Origin: Pseudomonas putida
GTDB lineage: Bacteria > Pseudomonadota > Gammaproteobacteria > Pseudomonadales > Pseudomonadaceae
Reading direction: 5' to 3'
Assembly: GCF_001636055.1 (NCBI RefSeq)
Contig: NZ_CP011789.1
Location: 3,534,001 to 3,598,000 of the forward strand
DNA: 64,000 nt
The notes beneath the pieces were generated by a model. It ran no database searches. It had not been told where the DNA came from and worked only from the letters and a program-made list of their open reading frames with translations. A program made the translations under genes and the position numbers. Shown in pieces: positions 16,509 to 27,515 of this stretch (positions are counted from its first letter, which is position 1; the number at the start of each line of letters is the position of its first letter).

Positions 16509-17053
16509 CAGCCGGCCAGCACGAACGCGGCGCCGGCCAGCAAGCCACCACCGAACAGCTTCTGCAGCTTGCTGTGGCGGCGCAGCAGACAGCCTACGCC
16601 GAACCCGACCACCAGCAGCAGCGCACTGACGGTGACGAAGCCTGCACTGAACATCCAGAACGCGCTGGGCGTCGCTTCCACGCCGTGGGCCCAGCCATGG
16701 AACAGGGCGAACACCGGCATGGCCAGGGCCAGCAGCACCTGGCGGTTGGGCAGCAGCATGGCGCAGGCGGCCACCACCAGCGAAATGGAGATCATCGTTT
16801 CGACACCGACCAGGTCACCGAACAGATGCCCCAGCACCGCGCCGCCGAACATCGCCGAGAGCGTGGCCAGGGGCAAGCTCAGGTTGCGTCGGGTCAGCGC
16901 GGCCAATACGCCGGTACCCAGCAGCATGAGCAGGTGGTCCAGGCCTGTCAGCGGGTGCAGCAGGCCATCCTGCAGCGGGTTGTTGTCGTGGCCGGGGTGG
17001 GCGAAGGCTGGCAAGGCAATCATCAGTAACGCCAGGGCAAGGGCTTTTTTCAT
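16508..17053 (-). CDS. ureJ: HupE/UreJ-family membrane protein, probable nickel permease
   Basis: A 181-residue membrane protein. The signal segment KKALALALLMIALPAFA is cleaved before the family motif HPGHDNNPLQDGLLHPLTGLDHLLMLLG, whose histidines and aspartate are proposed to bind nickel. About six transmembrane helices follow, with FHGWAHGVEAT in the fourth. Known role: nickel (or cobalt) supply to urease or hydrogenase. ATG at 17053 has GGAG 6 bases upstream; a TTG at 17065 overlaps that ribosome-binding site and is rejected. It sits between ureE and ureF. Confidence 0.93.
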   Translation of the reverse strand: MKKALALALLMIALPAFAHPGHDNNPLQDGLLHPLTGLDHLLMLLGTGVLAALTRRNLSLPLATLSAMFGGAVLGHLFGDLVGVETMISISLVVAACAMLLPNRQVLLALAMPVFALFHGWAHGVEATPSAFWMFSAGFVTVSALLLVVGFGVGCLLRRHSKLQKLFGGGLLAGAAFVLAG

Positions 17054-17080
17054 TGTGTGCTCCAAAGCAATTCGGAAGGA

Positions 17081-17548
17081 TTACAGGCGAACGAAGGGAT
17101 GATCGTGGGCGTGGCCGTGAGGGGCGCTCTGGTAGGCGCCAGCCTCCGGCTCGAACGGCGCCTGCTCGATCAGCACCTCAAGGCCCAGGCCGCGCACCAT
17201 TTCGTCCAGCACATGATCATGCTGGTAGCGCAAAAAGCCGGCCTCGATCTGCAACGGCACATGGCGATTGCCCAGGTGATAGGCCGCACGCGCCAGCAAC
17301 AACGGATCGGCGCAGCGCACCGTGGACACACGCTCCGGTGCCGCCAGCACCTGCACCAGATGCTGGCCATCGGCATCGGCGAGCAGTTCGCCACCGCGCA
17401 GCAGATGGCCGCGCTCAAGCATCAGGCCGGCATCGCGGCCATCGTCGAGGGTCACGCGCAGGCGGCTCTTGATTCGGCTGTCCACATCCAGGGTGACAGT
17501 ACCGGTGACCGAGGCAGCCTCGACGACACGGCGGGTCAGGACAATCAT
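17081..17548 (-). CDS. ureE: Urease accessory metallochaperone UreE
   Basis: A 155-residue nickel chaperone. The N-terminal beta domain begins [21 protein letters not shown], the central peptide-binding part has [14 protein letters not shown] residues ([18 protein letters not shown]), and the C-terminal domain has [12 protein letters not shown] with the dimer-interface nickel-binding histidine. A short His-rich tail (HGHAHDHPF) adds metal sites but is far shorter than the poly-His tails of some UreE proteins. The ATG at 17548 lies 11 bases after the ureC stop; the upstream extension of the frame is ureC antiframe and was rejected. Confidence 0.96.
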   Translation of the reverse strand: MIVLTRRVVEAASVTGTVTLDVDSRIKSRLRVTLDDGRDAGLMLERGHLLRGGELLADADGQHLVQVLAAPERVSTVRCADPLLLARAAYHLGNRHVPLQIEAGFLRYQHDHVLDEMVRGLGLEVLIEQAPFEPEAGAYQSAPHGHAHDHPFVRL

Positions 17549-17558
17549 GCTTGCTCCT

Positions 17559-19258
<1,700 letters not shown>

Positions 19259-19262
<4 letters not shown>

Positions 19263-19576
19263 GCCTTGCCCTCCAGCGCGCCCATCACCTTGCCCTGGAA
19301 GCCATACACCTCACGCTTGCCAGCGTAGGCCACCAACTGCACGGTACGTGACTGGCCAGGCTCGAAACGCACGGCGGTGCCGGCGGGGATGTCCAGGCGA
19401 AAGCCCCGGGCTGGTTCGCGCTCGAACACCAGCGCATCGTTGACTTCGTAGAAGTGGTAGTGCGAGCCGACCTGCACCGGGCGGTCGCCATGATTGGCAA
19501 CGCTGACGCTGACCGTTTCACGGCCGACATTGAGTTCGATGTCGCCTGCGGCGACCTGGATTTCTCCGGGAATCAT
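19259..19576 (-). CDS. ureB: Urease beta subunit
   Basis: A 105-residue structural subunit of the (alpha-beta-gamma)3 urease. It shows [20 protein letters not shown], the conserved [14 protein letters not shown] and [19 protein letters not shown]. Gene order A-B-C as separate polypeptides is the usual proteobacterial form. It starts 19 bases after ureA, with no acetyltransferase gene inserted between them as occurs in some pseudomonads. Confidence 0.98.
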
Positions 19577-19595
19577 GAATGCCTCCTGGGCAGCG

Positions 19596-19898
19596 TCAGA
19601 CGATAGGCTCGTGGACCGTCACAAGCTTGGTGCCATCGGGGAAGGTCGCTTCCACCTGGACGTCGGGGATCAGCTCCGGCACGCCCTCCATGACCTGGTC
19701 ACGGCTGAGCACCTCGCGGCCCAGGCTCATCAGTTCGGCGACCGTGCGACCGTCACGCGCGCCCTCCATCACTGCGGCGCTGATCAGTGCCACAGCTTCC
19801 GGGTAGTTGAGCTTCAATCCACGGGCCAGGCGGCGCTCGGCGACCAGCGCGGCCGTGAACAGCAGCAGTTTGTCTTTCTCTCTCGGGGTCAGCTCCAT
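19596..19898 (-). CDS. ureA: Urease gamma subunit
   Basis: A 100-residue structural subunit. It has the canonical [23 protein letters not shown], the [21 protein letters not shown] motif and the C-terminal [20 protein letters not shown]. It is the first of the three structural genes, 11 bases downstream of ureD, so ureD and ureABC form one transcript. Confidence 0.98.
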   Translation of the reverse strand: MELTPREKDKLLLFTAALVAERRLARGLKLNYPEAVALISAAVMEGARDGRTVAELMSLGREVLSRDQVMEGVPELIPDVQVEATFPDGTKLVTVHEPIV

Positions 19899-19909
19899 GG
19901 GAGGCTCTC

Positions 19910-20743
19910 TCAGGTGGCCCAGATGCGCGGCGGGCTCGGCGCCAGGCCCAGGACGGCCGGGCGCAACAGATGCCAGAGGCGCTGCAGGGTACGTTGCACA
20001 TGTTGGTTGTCGTTATCGAGCAGGCGAATCACCAGCAACGGCCCGAGCAGGGTCGCGCCAGCCGGAGTGTCCACGTCGTCGAGCACCTGGCGTACCTGCT
20101 CGAGCAGGTGCGTGTCGGCAGGTGCGGCGCAGAAGGTCGCGACCAGCGGATAACCGCCGAGTTTTTCCAGATGCCCGCCCTCTACGCGCAGGCGCTCGTG
20201 GAGCCCCGGCTCGTGGGGCAGCTCGACCTGCAGTCGGCTGTCGAGGGCGCCATGATCGAAGTGCTCGTTCATTACCGGACGGCCCAGGCACAAGGTTTCC
20301 CAGGCCAGCAGGCGAGCGCCGGGTTCAAGGGTGAAACGGCTGTCGAGCCGGGCGCGGGCGCCGTCGAAGAAGATGCTGTCGTGAGGCAGCCATTCCAGCG
20401 TGCTGTCAGCCGCCAGGTGGAAGCGTTGCGCCAGCTGCGCGGTCGGACCGATGCTGCGGTAGAACTTGCTCGCGCCCGGCATGGTCAGCAGCGCGTGGCT
20501 GCCAGCTTCCAGATGGATATCGAGTTCGAGTCGGTCACCTGCGACGATGCCGCCGGGCGGGTGAAGGATGTAGACATGACACGGCGCGCCTTCAGGATAG
20601 AACGGGCGCTGCACCAAAAGAGGGCCGTAATGTTTGCGCGCACCAAGGCGAGTCACGTCCCCGCGCTTGACGAAGCGCAATTGCAGGTGAGCACTCCAGC
20701 CGCTATCGCCTTCAGATTGTTCGAATTGTTGCGCGGACGACAT
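19910..20743 (-). CDS. ureD: Urease accessory protein UreD
   Basis: A 277-residue beta-helical scaffold protein that binds apo-urease and, with UreF and UreG, delivers nickel and CO2. Family blocks: [68 protein letters not shown] and [11 protein letters not shown]. It is the first gene of the urease operon; the promoter should lie in 20744-20830, next to an AT-rich stretch around TAAATATTGG (20772). No regulator gene is adjacent. Confidence 0.97.
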   Translation of the reverse strand: MSSAQQFEQSEGDSGWSAHLQLRFVKRGDVTRLGARKHYGPLLVQRPFYPEGAPCHVYILHPPGGIVAGDRLELDIHLEAGSHALLTMPGASKFYRSIGPTAQLAQRFHLAADSTLEWLPHDSIFFDGARARLDSRFTLEPGARLLAWETLCLGRPVMNEHFDHGALDSRLQVELPHEPGLHERLRVEGGHLEKLGGYPLVATFCAAPADTHLLEQVRQVLDDVDTPAGATLLGPLLVIRLLDNDNQHVQRTLQRLWHLLRPAVLGLAPSPPRIWAT

Positions 20744-21112
20744 CCTGCAGCCCCTGAAATCCGTGGTGTGGCTAAATATTGGCTGATCTGTCGCGTTTAC
20801 CTACGATGGGGTACGCAATGACCGCTTGTCTGAATTGCTGAACTGATATAGCAGGTTGCGGGCCAACTCCGCAGATGAACGAAGATGAAATTTTTCGGTC
20901 GCCGCTCCGGGATAGGGCGCCGCGCACAACCGCGGAGCGGCCTTGAGCCCGGTTTCGGTGCTTATGGGCCCAGGGGCTGCGTCAGTGGCTGCAGAGTGCT
21001 TCAAGCAGGCTTACCCGCGAAAACGGCACCGCGATATTCGCCACGGCGCTGCGACAATCGACCACACCAACACCGCCACCCTCCCCGCCATCCGAATGGT
21101 AGATTCGCGGCC
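20744..21112. other. Divergent intergenic region, ureD / DUF2946 gene
   Basis: 369 bases. It holds the presumed ureD promoter near 20744-20830 and, at about 20897-20941, a GC-rich inverted repeat (GCCGCTCCG...CGGAGCGGC). A short GCTTACCCGCGAAAACGGC near 21008 resembles REP sequence. I see no gene and no clear operator. Confidence 0.5.
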
Positions 21113-21523
21113 ATGAAAACCACCCGTCGGACACGTTCGCTGACCGCGTGGACGCTCTATGCCAGCGTTCTGTTCAGCCTGTTGCTCTGTGGCCTGCACC
21201 ACGGCCAGATGAGTGGCCTGCGTCTGTCGGGCCTGGACGGTGGTTTCTGCGCCCTCGACAGTACCGGCAAAGGCCCGGCCATCGACCTGGGCGACAGCAA
21301 CAGCGACCAGCACATGGCCCAGCTCGATTGCCCGGTGTGCTCCTCCTTTGCACTGGCCGTGCCGCTGACCGGTAGCCTGTGGTCATTCCCAGCAGCACAC
21401 AGCGGGCCCCCCTCGCCGATCATCGTGCGCAGTTGGGCGCAGCCGCCGCCGCGCTACCTGCGCCCCGCCATCCCGCCCCGCGCATCCCCTTCCGATTTCC
21501 CCGCAGCAGCGCCCCTCGCCTGA
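21113..21523 (+). CDS. DUF2946 protein, metal-associated
   Basis: A 136-residue protein. The basic N-terminus MKTTRRTRSLTAWTLYASVLFSLLLCGLHHGQ contains a membrane or signal helix and a HHGQ motif. A CPVC pair follows in QLDCPVCSSFALAV, then a Pro-rich tail. This is the DUF2946 pattern, found next to copper-related and other TonB receptors. ATG at 21113 is preferred over the in-frame ATG at 20885, which would add 76 unrelated basic residues. It lies 35 bases upstream of the receptor gene, so the two probably form an operon. A role in metal uptake is inferred only. Confidence 0.8.
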   Translation: MKTTRRTRSLTAWTLYASVLFSLLLCGLHHGQMSGLRLSGLDGGFCALDSTGKGPAIDLGDSNSDQHMAQLDCPVCSSFALAVPLTGSLWSFPAAHSGPPSPIIVRSWAQPPPRYLRPAIPPRASPSDFPAAAPLA

Positions 21524-21558
21524 CCCCAGGCGGGCACGCCCGTGCCCGCGGGTCAGCC

Positions 21559-23739
21559 ATGACCTTTGCGTGGAATCACTACAACATGATCCGCAACACT
21601 TCTCTGGTGCTCCTGATGGGCACCACCTGCACCTGTGCCTGGGCTGACGTCGCCCCCGTGCAACTCGACGCCACCACCATCGACGCCGAACAGCAGGCGC
21701 CCTCCGGCGTGCAACTGGACGAACCGATCCGTACCGGCTCGCGCCTGGGCCTCACCGCACGGCAGACACCCGCTTCGGTCAGCGTATCGGACCGCCGGGT
21801 GATCGAGCAGCGTGACGCCAAGGACAGCCAAGATGTGATCAACGCCATGACCGGCGTCAACGCCTCGGCCAACCCCGGCTACGGTGGTTTCGTCGCCTAC
21901 CGTGGCTTCACCCAGAACCAGGTGACCCAGCTCTACAACGGCATCAACCTGGGCTACAGCAGCGCCACCCGTCCGGTGGATGCCTGGGTGCTGGATAGGG
22001 TCGAGCTGATCGGCGGACCGTCGTCGTTCCTGCATGGCGCCGGTGCCGTGGGTGGCTCGATCAACTACATCACCAAGCTCGCCAGCCGCGAAGCGCAAAC
22101 CCTTGATGGGCGCATCCGCTACGGCAGCTACGACGACTCGGAAGTCGCCTTCGGCATCAACCAGGCCCTGGCCGAGAACCCCGCCGATGCCCGCCATTTC
22201 GCGCGCCTGGACTTCAGCCACAGCCAGGGCAATGGCTACATTGACCGCAACCAGCGCAACACCGACAGCCTGGCCTTCTCGTTGCTCAGCGACCTCTCGC
22301 CCAACCTCACCCACACCCTGGCCCTGGAGTACCAGGAAGACAAAGAGGACAGCCCCTACTGGGGTTCGCCCATCCTGCCGGGGCGCAGCACCATGAAGAT
22401 CGACAAGAGCCGCCGCTTCGAGAACTACAATGTCGCCGACGGACGCTACGAGCAGCGAGTGCGCTGGCTGCGCTCGATCCTCGATTACCAGGTGAGCGAC
22501 AGCACCAGCGTGCAGAACACCCTCTACCACTACAATGCCCAGCGTGATTACCGCAATCTTGAAAGCTACCGTTACAACAGTGCCGGCAACGTGGTGCGCT
22601 CCAGCCCCTACCTGCAGCGCCACCAGCAGAGCGTGATCGGCGATCGCGTCGAGCTGCGCCACGACAACAGCCTGTTCGGGCTGAGCAGCCAGTGGTCGCT
22701 GGGGCTGGACTGGTCGAGCATGCACCAGACCCTGTACCCGACCTCGGGCAGCTACAGCGACGTGGTCGATCCGGATCACTTCGACCCCGGCAGCTTCTAC
22801 GACATTCCGGGCGTCAATCGCGGCCTGACCAAACAGCGACGCAACGAGGTGCTCAATCGCGCACTGTTCGCCGAGAACCGCCTGCAACTGACCGACCGCC
22901 TGGCCCTGCTGACGGCCCTGCGCTACGACTACTTGGACATGCAGGTCACCAACTATGGCCCGGTCAGCCCCAGCTCGCCGGCCTACTTCGAGCGCCGCTG
23001 GGAGCCGCTGTCCGGACGCATCGGCCTGACCTACGAGCTGACCCCGACAGCCAGTGTCTATCTGCAGTACAGCAACTCCGCCGACCTGCCAGCCGGTTCG
23101 CTGGCATCGGCGACCTATTCCAACGTCGGCTTGTTCGACCTGTCCAAGGGCGAGCAGTGGGAGGCCGGCAGCAAGTTCGACTTCCTTGACGGACGCGGCG
23201 CCGCCACCGTGGCGGTCTACCAGATCGTGCGCAAGGATTTCGCGGTGCGTGACGCCAACGACCCCAACCTGACGGTGCAGGCGGGCCAGCAGACCTCGCG
23301 CGGTATCGAGCTGTCCGGGCGCCTGCAGGTCACGCCCAAGCTGTTGGCCGAGGCCAACTACGCCTATGTCGATGCCCGATACGATGAATTCAACGAAGCG
23401 GTGGGCGGCGTGTCGGTATCTCGCAAAGGCAATGCGCCGGTCAACGTGCCGGCCAACGTCGCCAACCTGTGGTTGAGCTATGCCTTCACTCAAGACTGGT
23501 CGGCCGGCGTGGATGCTCGCTACGTAGACTCGGTCTACGCCGACAACGCCAACAGCCTGAAGGCCCCCGCCTACACCCTGTTCGGCGCCTTCGCCCGCTA
23601 TCGCCTGGACCAACGCACCACCCTCACCGGTCGCGTCCGCAACCTCACCGATGAGGTGTATGCCAAGCAGGCTTATGGGCAGCAGTACTACATGGGCGCG
23701 CCGCGCACCTTCGAGGTGGCGATGGATGTGAAGTTCTAG
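21559..23739 (+). CDS. TonB-dependent outer-membrane receptor, siderophore type
   Basis: A 726-residue receptor. A signal peptide ends at TCTCAWA. The plug domain spans residues about 60-180: TPASVSVSDRRVIEQRDAKDSQDV, then FVAYRGFTQNQ, ELIGGPSSFLHGAGAVGG and SINYITK. A 22-strand barrel follows, ending in VAMDVKF with the C-terminal Phe needed for membrane insertion. The plug resembles FhuE/FpvA-like siderophore receptors, but there is no N-terminal signalling domain and no adjacent sigma/anti-sigma pair. ATG 21586 (GGAA upstream) is an alternative start giving a shorter signal. The nearby DUF2946 and urease genes leave nickel, copper or iron as candidate cargo. Confidence 0.9.
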   Translation: MTFAWNHYNMIRNTSLVLLMGTTCTCAWADVAPVQLDATTIDAEQQAPSGVQLDEPIRTGSRLGLTARQTPASVSVSDRRVIEQRDAKDSQDVINAMTGVNASANPGYGGFVAYRGFTQNQVTQLYNGINLGYSSATRPVDAWVLDRVELIGGPSSFLHGAGAVGGSINYITKLASREAQTLDGRIRYGSYDDSEVAFGINQALAENPADARHFARLDFSHSQGNGYIDRNQRNTDSLAFSLLSDLSPNLTHTLALEYQEDKEDSPYWGSPILPGRSTMKIDKSRRFENYNVADGRYEQRVRWLRSILDYQVSDSTSVQNTLYHYNAQRDYRNLESYRYNSAGNVVRSSPYLQRHQQSVIGDRVELRHDNSLFGLSSQWSLGLDWSSMHQTLYPTSGSYSDVVDPDHFDPGSFYDIPGVNRGLTKQRRNEVLNRALFAENRLQLTDRLALLTALRYDYLDMQVTNYGPVSPSSPAYFERRWEPLSGRIGLTYELTPTASVYLQYSNSADLPAGSLASATYSNVGLFDLSKGEQWEAGSKFDFLDGRGAATVAVYQIVRKDFAVRDANDPNLTVQAGQQTSRGIELSGRLQVTPKLLAEANYAYVDARYDEFNEAVGGVSVSRKGNAPVNVPANVANLWLSYAFTQDWSAGVDARYVDSVYADNANSLKAPAYTLFGAFARYRLDQRTTLTGRVRNLTDEVYAKQAYGQQYYMGAPRTFEVAMDVKF

Positions 23740-23827
23740 CGCGGTACTACGCGCAGAGCAAAGCGTCTGAATGCTGGCGTGCCACCTATGGGAGCGCGCC
23801 AGCTTGATGCTCGCAAGGATGGGTACG

Positions 23828-24868
23828 CTACATCGGTCGATCCGACGCCAGCAAACGTTCTAGCCCCTGCCACTCCTGCTCGCTGACCGCCACGCCTTCG
23901 CGCTGCGAAACCGCCCGCTCCCTGAACCGCCTCTCCCCCGGCAAACGCGACAACCCCGCCGTGTGCATCTGCTCCACCAATGCACGACTGCGCTCGGCAA
24001 AACGCCCGCCTTCGGCCTTGCTCGGGTCGATGACAATGATCAACTGCCCGGTCCAGGGGGTCTTGGCGCCTGGATGTTGCGACCAATCGAACTCCCAGGA
24101 AAAATGCCCGCCCGTCAGCGCCGCCGCGAGTAGTTCGACCATCATCGACAGCGCCGAGCCCTTGTGCCCACCGAACGGCAGCAAGGCGCCGCCTTCGAGA
24201 ATCGCCTTGGGATCGGTGGTCGGCTCACCTTCGGCATCGACGCCGACACCTGGCGGCAATTGCTCACCCTGGCGCGCAGCGATCTGTACATCGCCATGGG
24301 CCATGGCACTGGTGGCCATGTCGAAGACGATCGGGGCGAGCCCCTGGCACGGCGCCGCGAAGGCGATGGGATTGGTGCCGAACAACGGTTTGCGTGCGCC
24401 ATGGGGCACCACGCAGGTCATGCTGTTGACCACACTCAATGCAACCAGGCCCTCTTCGGCAAAGGGTTCCACATCTGGCCAGAGCGCCGCGAAATGGTGG
24501 GAGTTATGGATAGCCAGCACGGCAATACCCGCCTGCCGCACCTTCTCCACCAACAGCGTGCGTGCCGCCGCCAGGGCTGGCTGGGCGAAACCGCCCCTGG
24601 CATCGACCCGCACGAAGCCTGGAGCGACATCCGTGACCTCGGGCACCGCAGCGCCATCGACCCAGCCGCTGGTCAGGGTCGAGACATAACCCGGCATGCG
24701 GAACACACCATGACTGTGCGCACCATCGCGCTGGGCGCTGGCGCAGTTGGCGGCCAGCACTGCCGCCACTGCCTCGCTGCATCCATGACGCTGGAAGATC
24801 TGCTGCAACCGCTCCTGCAACTGCGCAAGAGGAACACGTACGACAGGACCTGTGGACGGTGCGGACAT
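23828..24868 (-). CDS. dpkA: Delta1-piperideine-2-carboxylate/delta1-pyrroline-2-carboxylate reductase (Ldh2 family)
   Basis: A 346-residue NAD(P)H-dependent reductase of the malate/L-lactate dehydrogenase (Ldh2) family. Characteristic blocks: AANCASAQRDGAHSHGVFRMPGY, LAIHNSHHFAALWPDVEPFAEEGLVALS, SMTCVVPHGARKPLFGTNPIAF, and LPFGGHKGSALSMMVELLAAALTGG. The pattern closely follows the DpkA enzyme of Pseudomonas, which makes L-pipecolate from the cyclic imine of D-lysine and also reduces the proline-type imine. The usual D-lysine aminotransferase and transporter neighbours are absent here, so the assignment rests on sequence alone. A general ketoacid dehydrogenase is the alternative. Confidence 0.8.
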   Translation of the reverse strand: MSAPSTGPVVRVPLAQLQERLQQIFQRHGCSEAVAAVLAANCASAQRDGAHSHGVFRMPGYVSTLTSGWVDGAAVPEVTDVAPGFVRVDARGGFAQPALAAARTLLVEKVRQAGIAVLAIHNSHHFAALWPDVEPFAEEGLVALSVVNSMTCVVPHGARKPLFGTNPIAFAAPCQGLAPIVFDMATSAMAHGDVQIAARQGEQLPPGVGVDAEGEPTTDPKAILEGGALLPFGGHKGSALSMMVELLAAALTGGHFSWEFDWSQHPGAKTPWTGQLIIVIDPSKAEGGRFAERSRALVEQMHTAGLSRLPGERRFRERAVSQREGVAVSEQEWQGLERLLASDRPM

Positions 24869-25283
24869 CTGAAGCTCCCTTTATTGGATTTGAAATGGCG
24901 ATGGCCCAAGCACTGCCTGCCACTCTTCCCTCGGCGAGGGTGAGCTGTCAAATCCGGCAAGCGCCGCAAACGCCAGGTTTATTGCAGCGCTGCAAAGACC
25001 CGACTGCATCGTTAAATATTATTGACCTACGCCCCTACCAAAGCCTTGTCGGCTCAGGCTTGCAGCAGTTAGAGCCCCCGAAAACAGGCCGATTACCCCA
25101 TAAAGCCGACGCGCCAGTCGTTTGACATATTAAACGGCTCTGGCAAGCTATGAAGCATGTCCCGACCGGTTCCGCAGCCTTCAAGCCGCGCCGGCAGTGC
25201 TCGGGACCACAGGTCACGCATCAAGGGCCCAAGGCCGCGGACCTGCACAACAACGACAGGTAAAACCTGTCCCAAGGTGACAT
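24869..25283. other. Divergent intergenic region, dpkA-like / glutamine-amidotransferase-like gene
   Basis: 415 bases, more AT-rich than its surroundings (25010-25145). TTGACA at 25122-25127 is a possible sigma-70 -35 element facing the plus-strand gene, but the -10 is not clear. GTTAAATATTATTGACC near 25011 may serve the opposite side. I see no gene here. Confidence 0.4.
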
Positions 25284-26096
25284 ATGTCCAACAGCAACAT
25301 TGGCAACAAGCAACCCTCCCTGCGCAAGCCCGTCGTCCTGATGACCATGGGCAGCCAAGAGCGCAAAGGTCACGACTATCAGGTCATGACCCATAAATAC
25401 ATCACTCCCCTGGTCGATTTCGCCGACTGCATCCCGGTCCTGGTCCCTACCTGCTGCGGCACCGACGCCCTCGAGGCGTACCTGGACATGGCCGACGGCA
25501 TCTACCTGACCGGCGCCGGCAGCAATATCGATCCGGCTCTCTATGGCCAGGAGAACGAAACCCCCGGCAAGGCCCAGGACAAGAACCGCGACCTGTTCGA
25601 CATCCCCCTGGTGCAACTGGCCATCGCCCGCGGCCTGCCGATCTTCGGCATTTGTCGCGGCATGCAGGAAATCAACGTGGCCCTGGGTGGTGACATCTAC
25701 CAGAAGGTCTACGCCGAACCAGGCTTCAACGACCATCGCGAAAACCCTGAAGACCCGGTAGACGTGCAATACGCCGCCTCCCACGGGGTGAAGATCAAAC
25801 CCGGCAGTTGGTTGCGTGAAACCCTGGGCACCGACGAGATCCGCGTGAACTCGCTGCACGGTCAGGGTCTGCGCAACCTCGGCGAAGGCATCGAGCCGAT
25901 TGCCCACGCCGAAGATGGCCTGGTCGAGGCCATTCATGCACCGAGCATTTCGCCCTTCCTGTTCGCGGTGCAGTGGCACCCCGAGTGGCAAGCGGCGAAG
26001 AACCCGGATTCGATCAAGATGTTCCAAGCCTTCGGCGACGCCTGCCGCGCCCAGGTCCGCAAGTCCCAGGCCAGCAAACGCCACCAGGCGGCCTGA
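25284..26096 (+). CDS. Gamma-glutamyl-GABA hydrolase-like class I glutamine amidotransferase (peptidase C26)
   Basis: A 270-residue cytosolic hydrolase. The nucleophile elbow is FGICRGMQEINVALGGDIYQ (Cys near residue 130), and the catalytic His-Glu pair lies in FAVQWHPEWQ. DGIYLTGAGSNIDPALY and VNSLHGQGLRNL are typical of the PuuD/SpuA branch that cleaves gamma-glutamyl-GABA or related glutamyl amides in polyamine breakdown. No gamma-glutamylputrescine synthetase or transporter lies nearby, so the substrate is open. The ATG at 25284 follows CAAGGTGA. A structured terminator follows. Confidence 0.88.
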   Translation: MSNSNIGNKQPSLRKPVVLMTMGSQERKGHDYQVMTHKYITPLVDFADCIPVLVPTCCGTDALEAYLDMADGIYLTGAGSNIDPALYGQENETPGKAQDKNRDLFDIPLVQLAIARGLPIFGICRGMQEINVALGGDIYQKVYAEPGFNDHRENPEDPVDVQYAASHGVKIKPGSWLRETLGTDEIRVNSLHGQGLRNLGEGIEPIAHAEDGLVEAIHAPSISPFLFAVQWHPEWQAAKNPDSIKMFQAFGDACRAQVRKSQASKRHQAA

Positions 26097-26115
26097 CCCC
26101 CTCTTCGTTAGCTTT

Positions 26116-26230
26116 GATCGCGGGGCGGCGCAAGGTCGCCCCCGCTTCCCCGGTCACCCTCTGCTGGTCCCAGAACACCTCCCGTGGAAGCGGGCGGCGG
26201 GCTTGTGCCTGTCTCCGCGATCTTTTTTTT
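26116..26230 (+). terminator. Large nested-stem terminator
   Basis: GATCGCGG (26116-26123) pairs with CCGCGATC (26215-26222), which is followed directly by eight T residues. Inside, CGCCCCCGCTTCC (26137-26149) pairs, with two extra C, with GGAAGCGGGCG (26186-26196). It reads as a branched rho-independent terminator of the amidotransferase-like gene. Confidence 0.6.
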
Positions 26231-26422
26231 CCTGAAGACATACGATGACTGATCGACCGCAGTGCACGATCGGCCGTTTCGGTTGGCTGTTGCGGCGCTA
26301 TCGCGGACCGAGCCCGCTCCCACAAAAGGGCAGTTCCAGGTGATCCGCCGGCAGCCGCCGCGCACCGCGACAGGGCCCAGCGGATAGGGATCGCTGCAAA
26401 AATTTCTCGGGCAGGGCTAGTC

Positions 26423-26441
26423 ATCGTACAAGTTGTACGAT
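26423..26441. promoter_or_regulatory. Palindromic operator upstream of kdgD
   Basis: ATCGTACAA-G-TTGTACGAT is a perfect 19-base palindrome 60 bases before the kdgD start. Its right half, with one base more (AGTTGTACGAT), recurs at 35465-35475 in front of the FadR-type regulator gene, suggesting that this regulator binds both. Confidence 0.7.
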
Positions 26442-26500
26442 AACTTACCTCTCACCTTGGTACACCTTCTTACCCAAGCGCCCACAGGATGCCTACAACA

Positions 26501-27412
26501 ATGAATCCACAAGAACTGAAATCCATCCTCTCCCACGGCCTGCTGTCGTTCCCTGTCACCGACTTCAACGCCCAGGGCGACTTCAACCCCGCCGGCTACA
26601 TCAAGCGCCTGGAATGGCTGGCCCCCTATGGTGCCAGCGCACTGTTCGCCGCCGGTGGCACCGGTGAATTCTTCTCCCTCGCTGCCAGCGAATACAGCCA
26701 GGTGATCAAGACCGCCGTCGATACCTGCGCCACCTCCGTACCCATCCTGGCTGGCGTGGGCGGTGCTACCCGCCAGGCCATCGAGTACGCCCAGGAAGCC
26801 GAGCGCCTGGGAGCCAAAGGTCTGCTGCTGCTGCCGCACTACCTCACCGAAGCCAGCCAGGACGGCGTAGCCGCCCACGTTGAGGCCGTGTGCAATTCGG
26901 TGAAGATCGGTGTGGTGGTCTACAACCGCAACGTCTGCCGCCTGAACGCTGCACAGCTCGAAAAACTGGCTGAGCGCTGCCCGAACCTGATCGGCTACAA
27001 GGATGGCCTGGGTGATATCGAGCTGATGGTGTCGATTCGTCGCCGCCTGGGCGATCGCTTCAGCTACCTGGGTGGCCTGCCGACCGCCGAGGTGTATGCT
27101 GCGGCTTACAAGGCGCTGGGCGTGCCGGTCTACTCCTCGGCCGTGTTCAACTTCGTCCCCAAGACCGCAATGGACTTCTACAACGCCATCGCCCGCGACG
27201 ACCACGCCACGGTCGGCAAGTTGATCGATGACTTCTTCCTGCCATACCTGGACATCCGCAACCGCAAGGCCGGATACGCCGTGAGCATCGTCAAGGCCGG
27301 CGCCAAGCTTGCTGGCTACGATGCAGGCCCGGTACGCACCCCGCTGACCGACCTGACCGGCGAAGAGTACGAAATGCTCGCCGCCCTGATGGACAAGATG
27401 GGCCCGCAATAA
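26501..27412 (+). CDS. kdgD: 5-dehydro-4-deoxyglucarate dehydratase
   Basis: A 303-residue member of the DapA/NAL TIM-barrel family, exactly the family length. Known reaction: 5-keto-4-deoxy-D-glucarate to 2-oxoglutarate semialdehyde, CO2 and water. Blocks: [36 protein letters not shown], the catalytic Tyr in VVVYNRNVC and the Schiff-base Lys in [17 protein letters not shown] lies 11 bases before the ATG at 26501; an ATG at 26489 overlaps that site and is rejected. First gene of the galactarate cluster, just downstream of the operator. Confidence 0.96.
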   Translation: MNPQELKSILSHGLLSFPVTDFNAQGDFNPAGYIKRLEWLAPYGASALFAAGGTGEFFSLAASEYSQVIKTAVDTCATSVPILAGVGGATRQAIEYAQEAERLGAKGLLLLPHYLTEASQDGVAAHVEAVCNSVKIGVVVYNRNVCRLNAAQLEKLAERCPNLIGYKDGLGDIELMVSIRRRLGDRFSYLGGLPTAEVYAAAYKALGVPVYSSAVFNFVPKTAMDFYNAIARDDHATVGKLIDDFFLPYLDIRNRKAGYAVSIVKAGAKLAGYDAGPVRTPLTDLTGEEYEMLAALMDKMGPQ

Positions 27413-27515
27413 GCGCAGCCCCGCGGCCTGCCAATGCCGCTGCCGGAGTGCCACCCGCGCTCCGGCCCACAATCCGAATGCCCCGCACAACAATAAATAG
27501 TGGGAGAACACCAGC

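Larger units (their letters stand above)
26097..26500. other. Intergenic region with terminator, REP remnant and operator
   Basis: 404 bases without a gene. It contains the structured terminator at 26116-26230, a degenerate REP half (CGGACCGAGCCCGCTCCCAC, about 26306-26325) and the perfect palindrome 26423-26441 of the galactarate promoter. The stretch 26240-26305 has no recognised feature. Confidence 0.55.

Noticed and set aside
21553..23613. A 686-codon open frame antisense to the TonB receptor gene
   Set aside because: It mirrors the receptor codons in a GC-rich gene, has Val/Gly/Ala-rich composition typical of antisense frames and no motif.
26489..26500. Upstream ATG of kdgD
   Set aside because: It overlaps the AGGA ribosome-binding site; the ATG at 26501 gives the exact family length of 303.
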